Source: Janthinobacterium sp. ROICE36 (GTDB lineage: Bacteria > Pseudomonadota > Gammaproteobacteria > Burkholderiales > Burkholderiaceae_D). Taken from it: a DNA stretch of 64,000 nt. A program made the position numbers and the translations under genes. Location of the stretch: contig NZ_PEBS01000010.1 in NCBI RefSeq assembly GCF_002869965.1, positions 43,764 through 107,763 of the forward strand, given 5' to 3'. Under the pieces are notes generated by a model. That model was not told the DNA's origin. It worked only from the letters and a program-made list of their open reading frames with translations, and searched no databases. Shown here in pieces: positions 20,145 to 29,593 of the stretch (its first letter is position 1; the number at the start of each line of letters is the position of its first letter).

Positions 20145-22406
20145 CTATGCAGCGCCCTGCAGCGCCTCTTTGTTCAGCCAGGCACCCAGCGCCGTGGCCG
20201 TCATGGGACGGGCGAACAGGAAACCTTGCGCCATCGGGCAGCCCAGCGCCTGCAGTATCTGCGCCTGGCGCTCATCTTCCACCCCTTCGGCGATCACGGC
20301 CAGGCCCAGGTTGCGGCCCAGCTGGATGACCATTTCGGCGATGCTGCTGCCGCGCGCCGAGCCCGTGATCTCGGTGACGAAGGCACGGTCGATTTTCAGG
20401 CGGTCGACCTGCAGGCGCTGCAAATACGATAGCGAGGAAAAACCCGTGCCGAAGTCGTCGATGGCGATGCTCACGCCCGTCTGCTTGATCTGCCACAACA
20501 TCTTGATCAGCATGTCCGGTTCTTCCATGGCCATCGATTCCGTGATTTCCAGTTCGATGAACTCGGGCGGCGCCTGCGTCTCTTCCAGCGCCACGCGCAG
20601 CATTTCCAAAAACAGCGGATGGCGGAACTGTACTTGCGACACGTTGACGGACATGACGAAGTTGCGGTGGCCCTGCTCGCGCAGCAGCACCAGTTCGCGG
20701 CAAGCCGTGCGCAGCACCCATTCGCCCAGGTCGATGATGATGCCCGAATATTCGGCAATCGGGATGAAGCGGTCGGGCGAGATGAACTTGCCGTCCGGCG
20801 TTTGCCAGCGCAGCAGCGCTTCGGCGCCCACGGGCCGGCGCGTGGTCAGGTCGATCTGCGGCTGGTAGACGACAAACAGCTGGTCCTGGTTGAAGGCGGT
20901 GCGTAGCGCGTGCATCATGCGCACCCGTTCGCGGATTTCAATGCCCATGCTGCGCGAGAAATAGAAGTGTCCGGCGCGCTGCTGGCTTTTTGCCCGTTTC
21001 AAGGCGATATCGGCATCCTTCAGTGCATCGGCACCCGTGCCCGCATGTTCGCCCAGCCGCACCAGGCCCAGTGTGGCGGACAGTTGCACATCCTGGCCAT
21101 CGATGCTGAAGGGCGGCTGGAACAGGGCCAGGATATTGGCCGGATTGACTTGCGAAGAGTCGCCCAGCACGCAAAAGATGTCGCCGCCCAGGCGTGCCAC
21201 CGTCAGCTGCGCCCCCAGCTGGGTTAGCAGGCGGCCCGCCACGGCGACCAGCAGGGTGTCTCCGAACTGGTGCCCCAGCGCGTCGTTGGTCTCGGCAAAG
21301 TGGTCGAGGTCGACCAGCGCCAGGGTGGCGTCGTCGCGCGCGGGGCCGGCCAGGGTGGCGTCGAGGATTTCCACCAGGCGCGTGCGGTTCGGCAGCTTCG
21401 ACAACTGGTCGTAAAAGGCGGCATTGTGCAGGTGCGATACCAGCTCGACATTGTCCAGGCCCACGGCGACGTTGCTGCAAAACACTTCCAGCAGGCTTTC
21501 ATCGATGGCGGTGAGGGGGCGTGGCAGGACCAGGTAGGCGGCCGCGTCGCGGCTGGCCTTGCCCGCGAAGTACAGGGTGGCGTAGTCGTGCGCGTAGACA
21601 TTGCGCCGCTGCGCCAGCGTGTGCTCGATGGCCGCCATCACGCGCGGGTTTTGCAGGCCGCACAGGGCGCTGTGCGGCAAGCTGGAAAAACTGCCCGTGC
21701 AGGCCGAGACGAGCAGCTCCCTGGCGCCGTTGTCCTGCAAGTCCTGCACGCACAGCACGCCGTCGGCGCGGATGCCCAGCAGGTCGGCGATTTGCGCCAG
21801 CACGCCGGCCGAGAAGTTTTGCACGCCGTGCAGCGCCATCAGCTGCGTGCTGGCGTGGACGATACGGTCCAGGCCGCGCCGGCTGTTGCTGATCGAACGT
21901 ATCTGCTCGTATGAACGGATGGCTGCCGTCACCGTGGTAAACAGCTTGATGCGCGTCAGTTCGGACTTGGTCTTGTAATCGTTGATGTCGAAATCGCGGA
22001 TGGCGTCGATTTCAGGCGCATAGCCTGGCTGGCCCGTGCGCAGGATGATGCGCACATCCGTCATCTTCAAGGTTTCGCGGATGTAGCGCACCAGGTGCAG
22101 GCCCGCGTCGTCCTGTTCCATCACCACGTCGAGCAGGATGACGGCGATGTCGTCTTCATGTTTGAGCAGTTCGCGCGCCTGGCCGGCCGAATACGCATGC
22201 ACGAATTCCAGCGGGCGGTGCTGCATTTCCAGGTTGCCCAGGGCGAAAGTGGTGGTGGAGTGGACGTCTTCATCGTCGTCGATGATCATCACCCGCCAGA
22301 CGCTGCGCGGTGCGACGGACAGCGACGCCGCTGGTTGCTCATCGAGGAATACCAGGTCGTCGTGATCGTCCTTGTTTGCGTCAAGGGGGAAGATCGGTGC
22401 GGGCAT
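20145..22406 (-). CDS. Response regulator with DUF3369, degenerate GGDEF and EAL domains
   Basis: A 753-residue cytoplasmic signalling protein. Residues about 35-160 are a receiver domain with acidic pocket IIDDDED and phospho-acceptor aspartate in VILLDVVM. A DUF3369 sensor-like domain follows (about 170-320), then a GGDEF domain whose signature is GGDIF and which lacks the RxxD inhibitory site, so it is probably inactive as a cyclase. The C-terminal EAL domain looks complete (EALLRW, ELEITES, IAIDDFGTGFSSL), so the protein is expected to hydrolyse c-di-GMP. The start ATG has GGAGAAG in front; a TTG five codons upstream is less likely. No histidine kinase gene is adjacent. Confidence 0.9.
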   Translation of the reverse strand: MPAPIFPLDANKDDHDDLVFLDEQPAASLSVAPRSVWRVMIIDDDEDVHSTTTFALGNLEMQHRPLEFVHAYSAGQARELLKHEDDIAVILLDVVMEQDDAGLHLVRYIRETLKMTDVRIILRTGQPGYAPEIDAIRDFDINDYKTKSELTRIKLFTTVTAAIRSYEQIRSISNSRRGLDRIVHASTQLMALHGVQNFSAGVLAQIADLLGIRADGVLCVQDLQDNGARELLVSACTGSFSSLPHSALCGLQNPRVMAAIEHTLAQRRNVYAHDYATLYFAGKASRDAAAYLVLPRPLTAIDESLLEVFCSNVAVGLDNVELVSHLHNAAFYDQLSKLPNRTRLVEILDATLAGPARDDATLALVDLDHFAETNDALGHQFGDTLLVAVAGRLLTQLGAQLTVARLGGDIFCVLGDSSQVNPANILALFQPPFSIDGQDVQLSATLGLVRLGEHAGTGADALKDADIALKRAKSQQRAGHFYFSRSMGIEIRERVRMMHALRTAFNQDQLFVVYQPQIDLTTRRPVGAEALLRWQTPDGKFISPDRFIPIAEYSGIIIDLGEWVLRTACRELVLLREQGHRNFVMSVNVSQVQFRHPLFLEMLRVALEETQAPPEFIELEITESMAMEEPDMLIKMLWQIKQTGVSIAIDDFGTGFSSLSYLQRLQVDRLKIDRAFVTEITGSARGSSIAEMVIQLGRNLGLAVIAEGVEDERQAQILQALGCPMAQGFLFARPMTATALGAWLNKEALQGAA

Positions 22407-22834
22407 GTATAGCTTCTCCAAGATGACTCGATGTTTTTACGAGCGCGTCAAAAAAGCCCATGGCGTTGTTGCGTTGCCCTTACCGTACTTGTACTTGCGT
22501 ACTGTCTTCGGCAACGACGCCTAGCCCTGGGCATTTTGTGACGTGCTCTGGGCGCAACACAAACCCGCATTGGCATCGGATATTGTGGGCGCGCTTTGAT
22601 TCAAGTATATAGCTATTTAATAAGCAAAATGTTTTTTTAAGTCTACCGTGGAGTGCAATATTTCCTGTATTGCATGATTGCAACCTATATTTGGTGTTTT
22701 TTATATGAAAAAAAACATGGGATTTAAAAATGCTGATAATGCGTGGCAATATCAGACCTGCTCGTGGCATTAGCGGCATGGCCTGCCCCGCAGGCTGGTA
22801 GAATTGAGTTTTCCAGTCTTTCACACTTTCTACT
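22407..22834. other. 428-base intergenic region between divergent genes
   Basis: This gap lies between the response regulator gene and aroC. It contains the long palindromic element described separately and, after it, an A+T-rich stretch of about 200 bases (around 22590-22740) that is a likely site for promoters. No convincing coding frame was seen. Confidence 0.6.
22441..22548. repeat. 108 bp imperfect palindrome (REP- or MITE-like)
   Basis: The left arm begins GAGCGCGTCAAAAAAGCCCA and runs through GGCGTTGTTGC. The right arm is its imperfect reverse complement, from GCAACGACGCC to TGACGTGCTC. The 37-base centre contains three GTAC tetramers. It sits directly upstream of the response regulator gene. 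Only one copy is in the window, so its status as a repeat family member is inferred from its shape. Confidence 0.55.
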
Positions 22835-23929
22835 ATGTCCGGCAATTCTTTTGGCAAACTGTTTACTGTTACCACTTTCGGCGAATCGCATGGCCCGGCC
22901 ATCGGCTGCGTGATCGACGGCTGTCCTCCAGGGTTGATCCTGTCGGAAGCCGATATTCAGCCCGAGCTTGACCGCCGCAAACCGGGCACTTCGCGCCACG
23001 TGACGCAACGCCAGGAATCGGATACGGTGGAAATTCTTTCCGGCGTGTATCAGGGCATGACGACGGGTACGCCCATCGCGCTGCTGATCCGCAATGAAGA
23101 CCAGCGCAGCAAGGATTACGGCAATATCGCTGAAAGCTTCCGCCCTGGCCACGCCGACTACACCTATTGGCATAAATACGGCGTGCGCGACCCGCGCGGC
23201 GGCGGACGTTCCTCGGCGCGCCTGACGGCGCCCGTGGTGGGCGCGGCGGCCATCGCCAAGAAGTGGCTGCTGCAACAGTACGGCACCACCTTCAAGGGCT
23301 GCATGAGCCAGCTGGGTGACATTCCCGTGCCATTCCAGTCCTGGGAACACGTGCATGCGAATCCGTTCTTTGCCGCCAGCGGCGACGCGGACCTGATCGC
23401 GCGCATGGAAGAGGCCATGGATCAATTGCGCCGCGACGGCGATTCCATCGGTGCGCGCATCGACGTGATTGCGCAAAACGTGCCGGTGGGACTGGGCCAG
23501 CCTATCTACGACAAGCTCGACGCCGACATCGCCTACGCCATGATGGGCATCAATGCCGTCAAGGGCGTGGAAATCGGCGCCGGTTTCGACTCTGTGGCGC
23601 AAAAGGGTTCCGAGCACGGCGACGAACTGACGCCGGAAGGTTTTATCGGCAATAACGCCGGTGGCGTACTCGGTGGCATCTCGACGGGGCAGGATATCAG
23701 TGTCTCGATCGCCATCAAGCCGACGTCGTCGATCCGCACGCCGCGTCGTTCGATCGATAAAGAGGGCAATCCCGTGATGGTGGAAACCTTCGGCCGCCAC
23801 GACCCCTGCGTGGGCATCCGCGCCACGCCGATCGCCGAAGCCATGCTGGCGCTGGTGCTGATCGACCACGCCCTGATGCACCGCGCGCAATGCGGCAATG
23901 TCAGTGTGAGTACGCCGAAGTTGAAGTAA
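22835..23929 (+). CDS. aroC: Chorismate synthase
   Basis: The last enzyme of the shikimate pathway (364 aa), converting 5-enolpyruvylshikimate-3-phosphate to chorismate with reduced FMN. Family signatures are present: [19 protein letters not shown] at the N-terminus, [14 protein letters not shown] [15 protein letters not shown] near residue 105 with GGGRSSAR following, and the C-terminal [17 protein letters not shown]. Length agrees with the bacterial family. It stands alone; a REP-like hairpin and a structured repeat follow it. Confidence 0.97.
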   Translation: MSGNSFGKLFTVTTFGESHGPAIGCVIDGCPPGLILSEADIQPELDRRKPGTSRHVTQRQESDTVEILSGVYQGMTTGTPIALLIRNEDQRSKDYGNIAESFRPGHADYTYWHKYGVRDPRGGGRSSARLTAPVVGAAAIAKKWLLQQYGTTFKGCMSQLGDIPVPFQSWEHVHANPFFAASGDADLIARMEEAMDQLRRDGDSIGARIDVIAQNVPVGLGQPIYDKLDADIAYAMMGINAVKGVEIGAGFDSVAQKGSEHGDELTPEGFIGNNAGGVLGGISTGQDISVSIAIKPTSSIRTPRRSIDKEGNPVMVETFGRHDPCVGIRATPIAEAMLALVLIDHALMHRAQCGNVSVSTPKLK

Positions 23930-23939
23930 GCTGAATGTT

Positions 23940-23971
23940 GTCGGATTACGGGCCTGCGGCCCTAATCCGAC
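23940..23971. repeat. REP-like hairpin after aroC
   Basis: GTCGGATTA and TAATCCGAC flank a GGGCC/GGCCC core, giving a near-perfect 32-base hairpin with one bulged base. The GTCGGATTA...TAATCCGAC pattern is common as a dispersed repeat in proteobacteria. No T-tract follows, so it is not a typical terminator. Confidence 0.65.
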
Positions 23972-24017
23972 CTACGACCCATGATGGTCGTATTCTCGTT
24001 TAACAACGACGCTTGCG

Positions 24018-24135
24018 ACACCTGACAAAACCGTAGCGAGCGGAAGGGAGAGGTGGCTGAGAAGCGCAACCGTACGAAGGTACGGTGAGCATCGCAGGCC
24101 GCCTATACCGACGCGCAGTAGGTTTGGTCAGGTGT
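24018..24135. repeat. Dispersed structured palindrome, copy 1
   Basis: A copy of a roughly 115 bp repeat with inverted ends (CCTGACAAAACC and GGTTTGGTCAGG) and an apical stem ACCGTAC/GTACGGT with a GAAG loop. The flanks between tip and ends also pair imperfectly (AGAGGTGGC with GCCGCCTAT). It fills the space between aroC and the HDOD gene and stops two bases short of the HDOD stop codon. The second copy is at 34114-34229. Confidence 0.85.
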
Positions 24136-24137
24136 TC

Positions 24138-25634
24138 TCATGCAACCTTGTTCGCCACCAATTCGAGTTGTTGCCGCATCTCCACCGACTGCACCAGTAA
24201 CGCCCGGATATCGTTGATCAGGTTGAATTCCGTCTGGTTTAATTGAATCGGCGGGAAGCTGTCGTCCCAGTCGCCGTACAGGAAGCCCGTCGGGTGGCCG
24301 TTGGCCGACAGCGGCAGCACGACGAAGCTGCGCGCTTCCGACAGGGTGGCTTTCCACCATTGTGGCAGCTTGGCGGCAAATTTCGGGTCGCGCGCATTGT
24401 CGATGAAGATCACGCGGTCGCTATTGAGGGCCGCGTGGAATACGTTCGGCTCATACGCATCGCCAAACACCATCAGGTCCTGCAGGTCGGCCATGCCTTC
24501 GCCCATGCTGATGCGCGCCGAGTACAAATGATCCCTGTGGTTGCGCACGAACGCCACCGAGCGCGAAAAATCAAAGCCCTGGTGCAGCGTTTCGAGCGCC
24601 ATCGAGACCATCTGGCCCGGGTTGGCGCTGCCGATGGCGCCGCGCAGGTCGGCCAGGCCGCTGATCAGGACACGATTGCCCTCGGCGCGCATGCGCGTCG
24701 AGGCCAGCTGGCGCGCGCGCCGTTCGGCCGGTTTTGACAGCGGCGCGATCGACAGGTCGGCCGCCGCCATCGCCTTGGCCTTGTCTACCGCCACCACCAG
24801 GTCGGTGGCCGTGATGCCCAGGGTGCCCGCATAGTTGTCGATCAGTGCATGCACCTGTGCCGCACCGGCCGCATCGTCATGCCACAGCGAGTCGGCGCAG
24901 CGCGCCGCCATGGTCGACAGGCCCGCCATCCAGTCGGCGCCGCTGACGGGCACGTTGTCGGGCGACGGCTCCATCGGACGCATGCCGTTGATCAGATGCT
25001 GCGGCAAGCCCCAGTGGGCGGCCGTGGCATAGCCCACTTCCGGCAGCGACAGGCCGAGGATTTCGCGCGCGGCGGCCGCCTCGTTGCCCGGCCCCGCGTG
25101 CGCCTGCATGCGGGCCCAGAAGTCCGTCATGTAGAACGTCACCATCATGCGGCCCAGCGTGTGCAGCATGGAGCAGACGACAGCTTGCTCTGCTTGCAGG
25201 CTGCCGGCGCTGGTGGCCACCTGCTGCGCCACCATCCCGGCCAGCAAGGCCTTTTCCATTTCCACGTGGGCGCTGACGGAGTCGGGCGACGCCTGTGACA
25301 GCTCCTCGATCAGTTTCAGTCCCAGCGCCAGATGGCCGATGGCGTCGATGCCCAGCACCAGCACGGCCTTCGAGACCGTGTTGACCCTCTGGCCGAAGGC
25401 CGAGTACATGCCGCTGTTGGCCAGTCTGAGTACCTTGTGCGTGAGGACAGGGTCCGACAGCACCGTTTGCGTGATGTCGAATTCGTGGTCATCCTCGCCG
25501 CGCATGGCGCCCAGGATGGCGCTGATGGCTTTGGCGAAGCCGGGCATGTCGCCCTGCTGGCGCGTGCGCGCCCACAACAGGTCCAGGGTATTTTTGCCGA
25601 GCTGTGTCGGCACCGTGAAAGGAGCTTGATTCAT
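24138..25634 (-). CDS. HDOD-domain signalling protein
   Basis: A 498-residue cytoplasmic protein. Residues about 20-215 are an HDOD domain (related to HD hydrolases but without the metal site), with the typical ILSDPVLTHKVLRLANSGMY near residue 60 and a hydrophobic core helix GIDAIGHLALG. The C-terminal region (about 310-490) resembles a GAF-like sensor fold (FVRNHRDHLYSARISMGEG ... FVVLPLSANGHPTGFLYGDW). Its start overlaps the stop of the GGDEF/EAL gene by four bases (ATGA), so the two are made together and probably share a pathway. The final codons lie against the structured repeat. Confidence 0.85.
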   Translation of the reverse strand: MNQAPFTVPTQLGKNTLDLLWARTRQQGDMPGFAKAISAILGAMRGEDDHEFDITQTVLSDPVLTHKVLRLANSGMYSAFGQRVNTVSKAVLVLGIDAIGHLALGLKLIEELSQASPDSVSAHVEMEKALLAGMVAQQVATSAGSLQAEQAVVCSMLHTLGRMMVTFYMTDFWARMQAHAGPGNEAAAAREILGLSLPEVGYATAAHWGLPQHLINGMRPMEPSPDNVPVSGADWMAGLSTMAARCADSLWHDDAAGAAQVHALIDNYAGTLGITATDLVVAVDKAKAMAAADLSIAPLSKPAERRARQLASTRMRAEGNRVLISGLADLRGAIGSANPGQMVSMALETLHQGFDFSRSVAFVRNHRDHLYSARISMGEGMADLQDLMVFGDAYEPNVFHAALNSDRVIFIDNARDPKFAAKLPQWWKATLSEARSFVVLPLSANGHPTGFLYGDWDDSFPPIQLNQTEFNLINDIRALLVQSVEMRQQLELVANKVA

Positions 25635-27370
25635 TGCACCCCTCCGCGCTGTTCATTGGCAGACGGCGTGGGCACCAGCGCCGCATAGGTTTTTTCGCTC
25701 AAGGCCGATAACGCGGCATGGGCCGGCATCGGTTTGCCTGTCAAATAGCCTTGCACATACTGGCAGCCGCGCGACTCCATGAAATGCATCTGCTCCTCCG
25801 TTTCCACGCCTTCGGCCACCACGGACAAATTCAAGTGCTTGGCCAGATCGAGAATGGTGTTGCAGATGGCCGCATCCTTGCTCGATTCGGGCAGGTCCTT
25901 GATGAAGGTGCGGTCGATCTTGAGTACGGAAATGGGGAAGCGCTTCAGATACGCCAGCGAGGAATAGCCGGTGCCGAAATCGTCGATGGCAATGCGCGCG
26001 CGGCGCTCCGTCATCTTGACGAGGATGGTTTCCGCGTGCACGGGGTCGATCATCAGGGTGCCTTCCGTAATTTCCAGCACCAGGTGTTCGCCGGAGAGTC
26101 CCGAAAACGCGATGGCGTCATCGAGCACGTCGAGGAATTTGTCGTTGCGGAACTGGCGCGGACTGATGTTGACGGAGATGTACAGCGGCCGCTTGGCCAC
26201 TTCCTGGAACTGCTTGAGCTGCACGCAGGCTGCCTTCAGCGCCCAGGCGCCCAGCAGGTTGATCAGGCCATTGGCTTCGGCGATCGGGATAAAGCGCACG
26301 GGCGGCACCAGTCCCAGGGTCGGGTGCTTCCAGCGCATCAGGGTTTCGAAACCCTGGATTTGCCGCGTGTGCGCATCGACGATGGGCTGGTAGAACAGCA
26401 GGAATTCGCCTTCGCGCACGGCTTGGAACATGGCCGCTTCCAGCGAGATATCGTGTTCCGACGGGCCATTCAGGCGCGGGCTGTAGACCAGGCAGCGGGC
26501 CTTGCCCGTTTCCTTGGCGCGCGACATGGCCGCATCGGCCAGCGCCACCAGGCGCACTTCATCTTCCGCGTGCAGCGGGTAGATAGCCACGCCCACAGAC
26601 GCCCCCACGTAAATCGTATGGCCATCGACTTCGAACGGCGCTTGCAGGGTCGCCAGCAGGCGGCCCGTTACCAGCTTGATTTGCGCATCGGTGGCGCTGC
26701 CTGGCAGCACGGCGACGAATTCATCGCCGCCCACGCGCGCCAGAGTGTCGCTGTCGCGCAGGGTTTTGCGCAGGCGCGCGGCGGCCAGGCGCAGCACGGC
26801 GTCGCCGACGGGGTGGCCCAGGCCATCGTTGACCTTTTTAAAGCCATCGAGGCCGATGGTGGCCACGGAAAAGCCCTGGCCCGAACGCGCCGCCTGGGCG
26901 ATGACCATGCGGATGCGGTCCGACAGCAGCAGGCGGTTCGGCAGCCCCGTCAGCGCATCGTGCGTGGCCATGTGGCGCAAGCGGTCTTCCGTGTTGTGCT
27001 GGGCCGAGGTGTCGCGCCCGACCACCAGTAATTCGGCGATGCCGTCCCCGTTCATATAAGAAGACAGGCGCAGCTCGAACCAGATCTCCTGGTCTGGCGT
27101 TTGCAGGCGCACTTCCAGGCGGCCCGGTTCGGCCAGGGAATCTTCCAGCGCCGCCTGCAGCGCCGCGCGCGACGCTTCGGCCGCCAGCGGCAGCAGCAAG
27201 TGGCCGGCCAGGCCCGATGGCGCGCCGAAAAGGGCGGCTGCGCGCTTGCTGGCGAACAGAATCAGGCCGTCCGTATCGAGCCGGAACACGACGTCGCCTG
27301 CCTCTTCCATGAGGTTGTCCAACTCGTGGCGTGCCTCGCGATGGGCGGCGGATGGGGTACTGGAAAACAT
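25631..27370 (-). CDS. PAS-GGDEF-EAL c-di-GMP protein
   Basis: A 579-residue signalling protein: a PAS sensor (about 15-125), a GGDEF domain with intact RVGGDEF and an RDSD inhibitory I-site five residues before it, and an EAL domain. The EAL signature is ETL (GFETLMRWKHP), but the later catalytic elements EITEGTL and IAIDDFGTGYSSLAYL are kept, so phosphodiesterase activity is possible. It may switch between making and breaking c-di-GMP. The start was placed at MFSSTPSA; the frame runs 89 codons further upstream but that part has no ribosome site and an unlikely composition. It is coupled to the HDOD gene. Confidence 0.88.
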   Translation of the reverse strand: MFSSTPSAAHREARHELDNLMEEAGDVVFRLDTDGLILFASKRAAALFGAPSGLAGHLLLPLAAEASRAALQAALEDSLAEPGRLEVRLQTPDQEIWFELRLSSYMNGDGIAELLVVGRDTSAQHNTEDRLRHMATHDALTGLPNRLLLSDRIRMVIAQAARSGQGFSVATIGLDGFKKVNDGLGHPVGDAVLRLAAARLRKTLRDSDTLARVGGDEFVAVLPGSATDAQIKLVTGRLLATLQAPFEVDGHTIYVGASVGVAIYPLHAEDEVRLVALADAAMSRAKETGKARCLVYSPRLNGPSEHDISLEAAMFQAVREGEFLLFYQPIVDAHTRQIQGFETLMRWKHPTLGLVPPVRFIPIAEANGLINLLGAWALKAACVQLKQFQEVAKRPLYISVNISPRQFRNDKFLDVLDDAIAFSGLSGEHLVLEITEGTLMIDPVHAETILVKMTERRARIAIDDFGTGYSSLAYLKRFPISVLKIDRTFIKDLPESSKDAAICNTILDLAKHLNLSVVAEGVETEEQMHFMESRGCQYVQGYLTGKPMPAHAALSALSEKTYAALVPTPSANEQRGGVQ

Positions 27371-27765
27371 CGTGCTGGCTTTTACCTTTTTATTATCAGT
27401 GCCGGCGCTCGCTGCAGGGCAGGGCGCCAACGGAAAGACTGCATCATGCGCTACGTGCGGCATAGCGGGCCGGAGGGCAACTATCGGAACGCGATCCACA
27501 CGAAATGTATCATTGAAAAGCCCCCTATTACATGAAATAGAGCAACATTGCTTCAGGTTTTGCAAATATTCCTGCCTTCCATGAAGAAAATCATCGCGTG
27601 CGACATACGCAGGCATTTTCATTTCGCATGGAAACATTTATCTGCACTTGCTTGCATAGGCGCGCTTGCCGTGTCATGCGCTTTGCGCTAGTCTGGCTGG
27701 CAGACGGTGTTGACGGTGCGCCAACGACGGCAAGGGCGCCATGATAACAAATCGCAGGAGACCCC
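27371..27765. other. 395-base intergenic region before aidB
   Basis: This gap lies between the divergent GGDEF/EAL and aidB genes and must hold both promoters. AidB has a clear ribosome site (CAGGAGACCCC). No gene, repeat or Ada-box-like pair of motifs was recognised. Confidence 0.5.
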
Positions 27766-29448
27766 ATGAATGCCTTTGACACGCATGACGTTTTCAACCA
27801 GGCCACGCCCTTTGAAAACGTCAATCTGTTTGCCTGCGACCCGGCGCTGATCGAAGCGCTGCTGCGCGAGGGCGGCGGCGCGGCGCTGCAGGAGCTCGAC
27901 GCGCTGGGCGAAAAGCTGGGCCGTGCCGAGACCTACGCGCTGGCGCGCCTGGCCAATATCCACACGCCTGAACTGCAGCAGTTCGACCGGGCCGGGCGCC
28001 GCATCGACGAAGTGCTGTTCCATCCGGCCTGGCATGCCCTGATGGATATCCTCGTGGGCGCCGGTGCGCACGCGTCGCCCTGGGCGTCGCCCGGTCCTGG
28101 TGCCCAGGTGGCGCGCGCGGCCGCCTATCTATTAGTGGGACAGGTGGAAAACGGCACGCAGTGTCCCGTGACGATGACGTATGCCTCGGTGCCGGCTTTG
28201 CGCCAGGCCCTTGAGCTGCCGCAAATCGCCGCCCGCTGGTTGCCGAAGATCCTGTCGCGCACATACGATCCCCGCTCCTTGCCGGTGGAACAGAAACGCG
28301 GCGCCCTGGTTGGCATGGGCATGACGGAAAAGCAGGGCGGCTCGGACGTGCGCAGCAACACCACGCGCGCCGTGCCCGTGCCGCCTGACGAGGCACGCGC
28401 CCTGTTCGGCGACGAGGCTGGCGGCGCCTGGCGCATCGTCGGCCACAAATGGTTTTTTTCAGCGCCCCAATGCGATGCCCATCTGATCCTGGCGCAGGCG
28501 GAGGAGGGCGGATTGTCGTGCTTCTTCCTGCCCCGCTACCTGCCCGACGGCAGCCGCAATGCCATTCGCGTGCAGCGCCTGAAAGATAAGCTGGGTAACC
28601 GCTCGAATGCCTCGTCGGAAGTGGAATTTACCAACGCCTACGGCTGGCTCGTGGGGCAGCCGGGACGGGGCATACCCACCATCCTGGAAATGGCCAGCCA
28701 CACGCGCCTCGATTGCGTGCTGGGCAGCACCGCCATCCTGCGCGCCGCCCTGACGCAAGCGCTGCACCATGCGCGCCAGCGGGCCGTGTTCGGCAAGCCG
28801 CTGGCCGAACAGCCCTTGATGCAAAACGTGCTGGCCGACCTGGCGCTGGAATCGGAAGCCGCCACGGCCTTTGCGCTGCGCCTGGCCCGCTGCTTCGATG
28901 AAAAGGAAGATCCGCAGCAAGCCATGCTGGCGCGCGTGCTGACGCCGGCCGGCAAGTACTGGATTTGCAAGCGTGGCCCCGGTTTCGGCGCGGAAGCCAT
29001 GGAAGTGCTGGGCGGCACCGGTTATGTCGAGGATGCGCCGCTGGCGCGCCTGTACCGCGAACTGCCCGTCAACTCGATCTGGGAAGGTTCGGGCAACGTC
29101 ATGTGCCTCGACGTGTTGCGCGCCTTCGGCAAGTCGCCGGCCGCGCGCGACGCCCTGGCGGCCGAGCTGGCGCTGGCCGGCGATGCCGACGCCGCCTTTG
29201 CCGAGTACCGGACGCGCTTGCTGAGCGAACTGGACGGGCCGCAGACGGATGAATTCGGCGCCAGGCAATTATCCGAGCGCATCGTGCTGGCCGTGCAGGC
29301 GGCGTTGCTACTGCGCCATGCACCGCCCTTCATCGCGCAGGCATTCCTGCAATCGCGGCTGGTGCAAGCGCCGGGCGGCGCGTATGGCCGCTTGCCGGCG
29401 GGCACCGATTGCGCGGCCATCCTGGCGCGCGCGCTGCGCGAGTATTGA
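27766..29448 (+). CDS. aidB: AidB-type acyl-CoA dehydrogenase family protein
   Basis: A 560-residue flavoprotein closely resembling E. coli AidB, a member of the acyl-CoA dehydrogenase superfamily that binds DNA and is induced by alkylation. The N-terminal HDVFNQATPFENVNLFACD, the GMGMTEKQGGSDVRSNTTRA segment, HKWFFSAPQCDAHLILAQ and NSIWEGSGNVMCLDVLR all follow AidB. The E. coli protein has 541 residues; this one is slightly longer at the C-terminus. It stands alone. In E. coli aidB and alkB belong to the Ada response; alkB is 24 kb away here and no ada gene is present in the window. Confidence 0.93.
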   Translation: MNAFDTHDVFNQATPFENVNLFACDPALIEALLREGGGAALQELDALGEKLGRAETYALARLANIHTPELQQFDRAGRRIDEVLFHPAWHALMDILVGAGAHASPWASPGPGAQVARAAAYLLVGQVENGTQCPVTMTYASVPALRQALELPQIAARWLPKILSRTYDPRSLPVEQKRGALVGMGMTEKQGGSDVRSNTTRAVPVPPDEARALFGDEAGGAWRIVGHKWFFSAPQCDAHLILAQAEEGGLSCFFLPRYLPDGSRNAIRVQRLKDKLGNRSNASSEVEFTNAYGWLVGQPGRGIPTILEMASHTRLDCVLGSTAILRAALTQALHHARQRAVFGKPLAEQPLMQNVLADLALESEAATAFALRLARCFDEKEDPQQAMLARVLTPAGKYWICKRGPGFGAEAMEVLGGTGYVEDAPLARLYRELPVNSIWEGSGNVMCLDVLRAFGKSPAARDALAAELALAGDADAAFAEYRTRLLSELDGPQTDEFGARQLSERIVLAVQAALLLRHAPPFIAQAFLQSRLVQAPGGAYGRLPAGTDCAAILARALREY

Positions 29449-29593
29449 CCCCGATAAATCCGATTAATTCGAAAATTCAGGCCACAGGCGGGCTGTGGGC
29501 GGGGATAATGTGGCAATCCTTCATTTTAACGACACACAGCGCGCCTGCGGCCATGCTTGCCGCCGCGCCAGAGAGCAGAGAAAGTACAACAAT

